DNA of 64,000 nucleotides, from the NCBI GenBank assembly GCA_030015575.1, contig CM057342.1:623935348-623999347 (forward strand), read 5' to 3'. Under the pieces are notes generated by a model, which worked only from the letters and a program-made list of their open reading frames with translations, did no database searches and was not told the origin of the DNA. Within the stretch, counting starts at the first letter, position 1. Each line of letters begins with the position of its first letter. This DNA comes from Agapanthus africanus (lineage: Eukaryota > Streptophyta > Magnoliopsida > Asparagales > Amaryllidaceae). Below are positions 59,111-64,000 of the stretch, piece by piece. The translations under genes and the position numbers were made by a program.

Positions 59111-59890
59111 AAATCCCTTTATATGTCTTTAGTCATTACCTTCTGCACACCCCTTAGGCCAAATGGTTTTCTTCCTTCCCTACCGTTCGGCACCAGCCTA
59201 TGGTTTGGAAGAAGACTATCCAATAAGCATAAAGGGTGTACTGTCCTAATCCTAGGAGCACTCGCAACGCGAGAGAAAGTGAGGATAAAAGACACCCGAA
59301 TAAACCTTATTCCTATTTCTCCTGGACCAGAATCCATCCCCGAACTGGAACAAGTTCCTTTCGAGTTCGTATATAACCATACGATGGAGTATCCAATAAA
59401 CTGTGGATCTTCGTAGTGATACGGAGTGTCCTGGAGAAATACAAAGGTGATTTAGGATTGGCGAAGAAATACTTGGTTTGGTCATAAATATCAGTCGCAT
59501 TTTACTTTGCCCTCTTACTAATCCCTTGCTTTGTCTTAATCTTAATACCTTCTGTACACCGTTTAGGCTAACTGGTTTTCTTCATTCCCTACCGGTCGGC
59601 ACCAGCCTATGGTTTGGAAGAAGACTATCCAATTTGCGTAATAGGTGTACTACTCCTAAACCAAGGAGTACTCGCAACCTGAGAGAAGGTGAAAAGAAAA
59701 GACAACTGAATAATCCTATCCGTTTTCTCCAGAACCAGAAACCATCCTCGAAGTCCTTCGAGTTCGTATATAACCATACGATGGTTTTGTCCAATGGAAG
59801 TGGACGTTCGTAGTAATACGGGGTGTCCTGGAGAAAAGGGTAAAAGTAGGAGTGGCAATGAGGTCTGCAACTCTGACAATCCAAAATCCA
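59111..59890 (-). repeat. Duplicated block D1/D2 (B4)
   Basis: Units at about 59130-59440 and 59540-59870. The 100-codon ORF at 59884-59582 keeps DTPYYYERPLPLDKTIVWLY as in B1 and B2 and then shifts frame. Confidence 0.7.
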
Positions 59891-62243
59891 GTGTTAAGAA
59901 GGTTCGGTCAACTTGGTCTCTGAGTCGTAGTCTTAGGGTCGGGTCAATAGTCGCTGCCAGAGAGAGAGAGAAAAGAAACACTCAGCGTGCACTCTAACCT
60001 AGATCAGAATGGTTACCAATTTATCTAATCTGGAAACCTCCCACTGTACCTCAAATTCTCCTCCAAACCTGAAAGAAGAATTAGTCGGGGTCATCCGAGG
60101 AGTAAACCAACTCATCAGTGGGAATCGGGATCCAACTATCATCGCATGATAACGTGACGGAATCCGCTCACGGTACCACACTCCAGAAGGTATGCGCATA
60201 TCTGGCAAGTTTCAGTTCTTTTGAAACTCCCGATGTGGATTTTTACCCCATGCTCTTATGACCTTGACTTTGGCCAACAAATCATAAGTCACATGTCAAG
60301 TTCTGCCCGTCATTCTCCAGGTTAATTTGAGCCCACCCGTACAAGCCCTTGACTTTGGCCAACAAGGCTATACGACTGCCCCAAACCAACGCATCTATCT
60401 ATGCTGCATATGAATAACCAACAGCTACCAAACACTGTGCCTTGACTTTGGCCAACAAACACAGCTTGAATACTATTGACTACCCATATGAAACGACGGA
60501 GGGCTACGAATGGTTTCTGGCAAAAACCTTTAACGTAATGAACTTGATATCGTTGAAGGAACGGATAGCTTTTTAGAAAATATAGTGACGAAAACCTTTA
60601 CTAAAGAGGTCACTCCCGGTGAAGGGATCTCGGCTCTTTCCCCGTAGAATGAGGTGCAGGATATTCCAACTGAATACCACGATGCAAAGCAAAAGTAATC
60701 GGCTATAGTGAAGTTAATGCCCTGACGCAAACTTCTGTCCAAGGGGTCACTCCCGGTGAAGGGATCTCGGCCCTTGCCTCGTCGACTGAGGAGCAGGATA
60801 TTCCAAATGAATACCACGATGCAAAATAAAAGTGAACGTCCTTGCAATAACAGCTTTTTGAAAAGTGTTCCAACAACATCAGAATAGGTTTGTTTTAACT
60901 TGCATTGATCCGAATCAATGCAGTCCCATCAATTGATCACACCACAAAGAACGAAAATATACTGACGTACGTATATGCCATCCGCATTCGCCACTGGGTC
61001 CCGTCATCACCCGTTAGGTTAGCTAACTAACGGCAGAGCGGGGACTGGACTAGCTCGGATGAAAAGCATATACAACATCTACTAATATATATACCAATAT
61101 ATAGTATTTCGCTCAAGGCATGAATAAAATGCAACATCACAGAAATGTACAGCATCACAGAACAATACAGATATCTGGGATCCCCGGGTTTCACAGAGCC
61201 ACTACTGAAACCCGACGTTCCCCTGGTCATGTGGATAGCCTGTGCAATGAAATCCTAGACCCCTACGGGCGCGGCAAGTCACCCGCCAAAACCTGAAGCG
61301 AGGCAGCCCCCTTCAGCGCCATGAATGGACCACCCAGCACTTCACGGAATCCGGTAACTTGGGCACCCCTCCTGGGTCAACCTGTACCCCCTACGAGTGC
61401 GGCGAATAGCCCGCCAATTCCAGACTGAAGCCCCTCCGTCTCAATGCCCTGAGATGCGGGCCCGTTGCCCTCTAGAACCCGGCTATCCGTGCACCCCTCC
61501 GCGGGGTAACCCTAGTACAGAAAGTAAAATATACATACACCGGGTACATCGACCGCAACCAGGTCGTGCCCCAAAAGAATAATACAAACAGGCAGTGACG
61601 GCAGTCCACATGTCGGACGCTCGCCCCGCAATATCAAATGTACATAATACAACAAAACTGTACTAGCATTGCATCCAGGCTATCCCCACGACCGATCCGC
61701 AACATCACAGCAAAAACACAAAACATCAACGTGAAAGTCACGTTCGCAAATTCGTCTAACCGGGCTATAGCAGTTAGACCGGATTTACCGATCGAGTGAC
61801 ATTCACGGTCGCAGATATAATGTAAATACTGTGAAAAATGTGTTTAAAACTTTCCGATTGACCAAAAATTAACAAGTGGGCCCCAAAGCAACACTGTAGC
61901 AGTTACAGAAAATCTGGGCCCAATTTTAATATTCCAAAACCCCAAAATAAGCCCAGAAGCCCACTAGAAAAACCCGGCCCATTGATCCATACAAACTGCG
62001 GCGGAACCGCGGCCCCAAGTGGGTATTGGCCGCGGTTCCGCGCTCCTGTTGAAAGGTCAATGACTCGAATTTTCCCAGATGTCTTAGAACTCCCTGCACA
62101 TCATTCTGAGACCACCTGAAAAATTTTTAGAGCCCAAAAAATTTCAACAGAAAACTGATGTAAAGGAAAATGTGGATTTTGGAATTTTGGTCGATCGGAA
62201 ATGCAAAACACATCAAACGAAGCTAGACGAAGTTAATGGCGAG
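59891..62243 (-). other. Structured non-coding leader of B4
   Basis: Pyrimidine tract (59954-59980). Three-hairpin array: CTTATGA/TCATAAG (60255-60288), GTACAAGCC/GGCTATAC (60339-60373, bulge and wobble) and CTGTG/CACAG (60435-60464). Modules at 60603-60685 and 60741-60822. HP2 at 61730-61807. HP1 at 62001-62041 (14-bp stem, 13-nt loop). No gag or other gene is recognised. Confidence 0.75.
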
Positions 62244-62255
62244 GCTCTGATACCA
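62244..62255 (-). other. Primer binding site of B4
   Basis: GCTCTGATACCA on the plus strand, one base from the 5' LTR. Confidence 0.9.
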
Positions 62256-62256
62256 C

Positions 62257-64000
62257 TGTAAGTGCACGGCGGCGCCCCGGCCGTCAATCCGACGGCCAAA
62301 TGCGGAAACGGTGATAAACTTTAATTTTGCGAACTTTGCAAACCGGCACCACCGCGCACTAAACACCCGGATCGTAACCATTAACAAGTCTAAGCTAACT
62401 AGAAGATGGGTTAGAGATATACCGATGATCCGAGTCCTCCGGTCTTCTCGTCATCGTCCCGATCTCCCGCGGAAACTTCGGTCGTCGCCTCCTCGCCGGA
62501 AGGGCACCACATCGCCTGCATCTTTTACGGGCTCCCACCTCAATACCGAGGCAACTCGGGCGCGAAGTTGGCTGGCCGACGCGCCCAAGATTTGCTGTAG
62601 AATAATGTAGAATCGTTGTCTCTTTGGGGTTTTGTATAGTTGCCATGATGGAGGAATTTGTGCAAAAGAATTTTCCATTTAACTTGCTAAATAAATGGAG
62701 CAGACAAAGAAATGAGCTCGGCCAGGGCATTTTAGTGCTCACTGGAAATTGAAAGATTGATGAGCTTGGCCACTTTAAAACATCAGCACTCACTTATTTT
62801 TTCTCAATGCAACCTAATGAGTATATATATATTAATTCATCATATCCATCAAAAACAATTCCAGCATACTCATGAATTAAACCACTATACAATTTAAAAC
62901 CCACTCCATTCCCACAGTGGCCGGCCCATCATTAAAACAATTTCCAACACAAAATCAAAAACCCATACCCTCTCTAATCATAATAAATGCATCAATAGCA
63001 AAGATGATATCATAAACAAACCTTTTGCAAGAAACCCCCTCAACAAAATGTTAATTGCAAACTTGCAATTAACACCCTCCAACGAAAAGTCCGACCGGGA
63101 AGGAAAAAGAGAAAACCGGCCGGAACGGAATGCAAACTGGCAACCCCAGAAAACTGGTCCCGTAATAAATTACAGGAAAACCCCGATACTGTGCATACAC
63201 ACCCGCATCTGTATTCCGTCCGGATACAAATGCAAAGAGACAAAACTACACTATCTAATACTAGGATCCGGCTTAAGCCAAAGCCGGCTAGTAAAAACCG
63301 TCCGATTACGATCTGTGCAATACCGCACGTATCTGATCGAACCCTGCCATATCTCCATACGGCCTCTACAGCGTTTCGCCCGAAAGCTTGAGTAACTGAA
63401 AGTGTGGTGGACTCTAAAGACTCGTCAATACTATGGCTGTGGATTTAACCACTAGCTCGTCAGAGGTATAAGCCAATACGTAACGGGCCACCAGCTATTG
63501 ACCAAAAGGGACGTCGATGAGCGAACTCATCCTGACACCCTACTGAGCCTGTCAGTGACAATATCCGTACAGTCCGGTCCGTTCGTCTACGAGCATCGCA
63601 TGTCGGGCCTAGGGGGTGGGTAGAAGTCAGACCCCCAAAAGCGGTACAAGTCGTGTCGGAGTGTAGCCCAGAACACCCTGAGATACTACTGGAATACCTA
63701 CCAGTAAATCTCCTGCCTTGGCCAAGGACTTCGTGTAATGGCTCTCCTAGACACAGCGCGACCTCACCCCCAATACCGGGAGAGACGAACCCCTGAAGAT
63801 CCGCTCACTGCCTCCATGTGGCTCGGGACTGTACCCAACTAAAACCTGTTTGCACGACTCCTTTGAGCCGTGGTAGGGTAGTAATCAAAGTACAGTGGGA
63901 ACTCACAAGAGACAAATGACGATCCCCAGGTCGATGAACTAACCTGTACACATGTCACCTGGGAACTGCCATCTGACGTCAGGTATAAGACCAACTAGCA
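62257..64000 (-). repeat. 5' LTR of B4, cut by window end
   Basis: It matches 54350-56095 with about ten differences and continues past the window. Confidence 0.92.

Larger units (their letters stand above)
54350..64000 (-). mobile_element. Family B element B4 (-), youngest, runs off the window
   Basis: It has a 3' LTR (54350-56539), polypurine tract (56541-56550), decayed interior, primer site (62244-62255) and the first 1,744 bp of the 5' LTR (62257-64000). By eye the LTRs differ at only about ten positions over the shared part, roughly 0.6 percent, so the insertion is very recent. The target bases before it are GTTCG; the matching copy should lie just past the window. Confidence 0.9.

Overview
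This window reads as nuclear repeat DNA from a large-genome flowering plant. I find no cellular protein-coding gene, rRNA, tRNA or CRISPR array. Apart from about 820 bp at the left edge, everything is Ty1/Copia-type LTR retrotransposon, stacked in nests. Direct evidence: long terminal repeats (about 2.1-2.2 kb) starting TG and ending CA, polypurine tracts (AAGTGGGAGA) beside the 3' LTRs, initiator-Met-tRNA-type primer binding sites (TGGTATCAGAGC) beside the 5' LTRs, 5-bp target duplications, and decayed protease, integrase, RT and RNase H. The Copia order (integrase before RT) and the protein motifs resemble the plant Angela/TAR/Tork group; that placement is from memory of the families.

Two related families alternate. 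Family A has LTRs starting TGTTAGTTGTAAATATGCCC and a partly readable pol. Family B has LTRs starting TGTTGGAGATAGTGCCC and a 5.6 kb interior with only shredded pol. Their LTRs are alike for about the first 1 kb and unlike after that.

Layout: 1 to ~820, unassigned AT-rich DNA with a Ty3/Gypsy-like leader motif. ~820-5600, A1 (+), 5'-truncated, best-preserved pol, 3' LTR. 5623-43747+, A4 (-), tail to tail with A1. Its 3' LTR (5623-7471) is broken by B2 (-, 7472-39605). The 3' LTR of B2 is broken by the complete element A2 (-, 9154-28520, duplication TACTC). The interior of A2 is broken by the complete element B1 (+, 14650-24512, duplication AAACC). B2 continues as interior, a second LTR (34678-36776) and a second partial interior that ends at a deletion joint (~39605) with the A4 leader. 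The 5' LTR of A4 (42146-43747) is broken by B3 (+, 43748-49161...), B3 by A5 (-, 49162-54349...), and A5 by B4 (-, 54350-64000+). The right side of that nest lies outside the window.

The most unusual content is in the non-coding interior. Between primer site and pol, all copies that keep this region carry the same series of hairpins: a GC-rich hairpin about 200 nt from the primer site, a long second hairpin, a three-way-junction-like fold, a tandemly duplicated three-hairpin module, and an array of three hairpins sharing a loop core. Paired bases often change together between copies, which suggests selection for RNA structure. No gag was recognised. Family B, and the A2/A5 branch of family A, share inactivating lesions between copies, yet some copies are young by LTR identity. 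I infer non-autonomous elements moved in trans by a relative.
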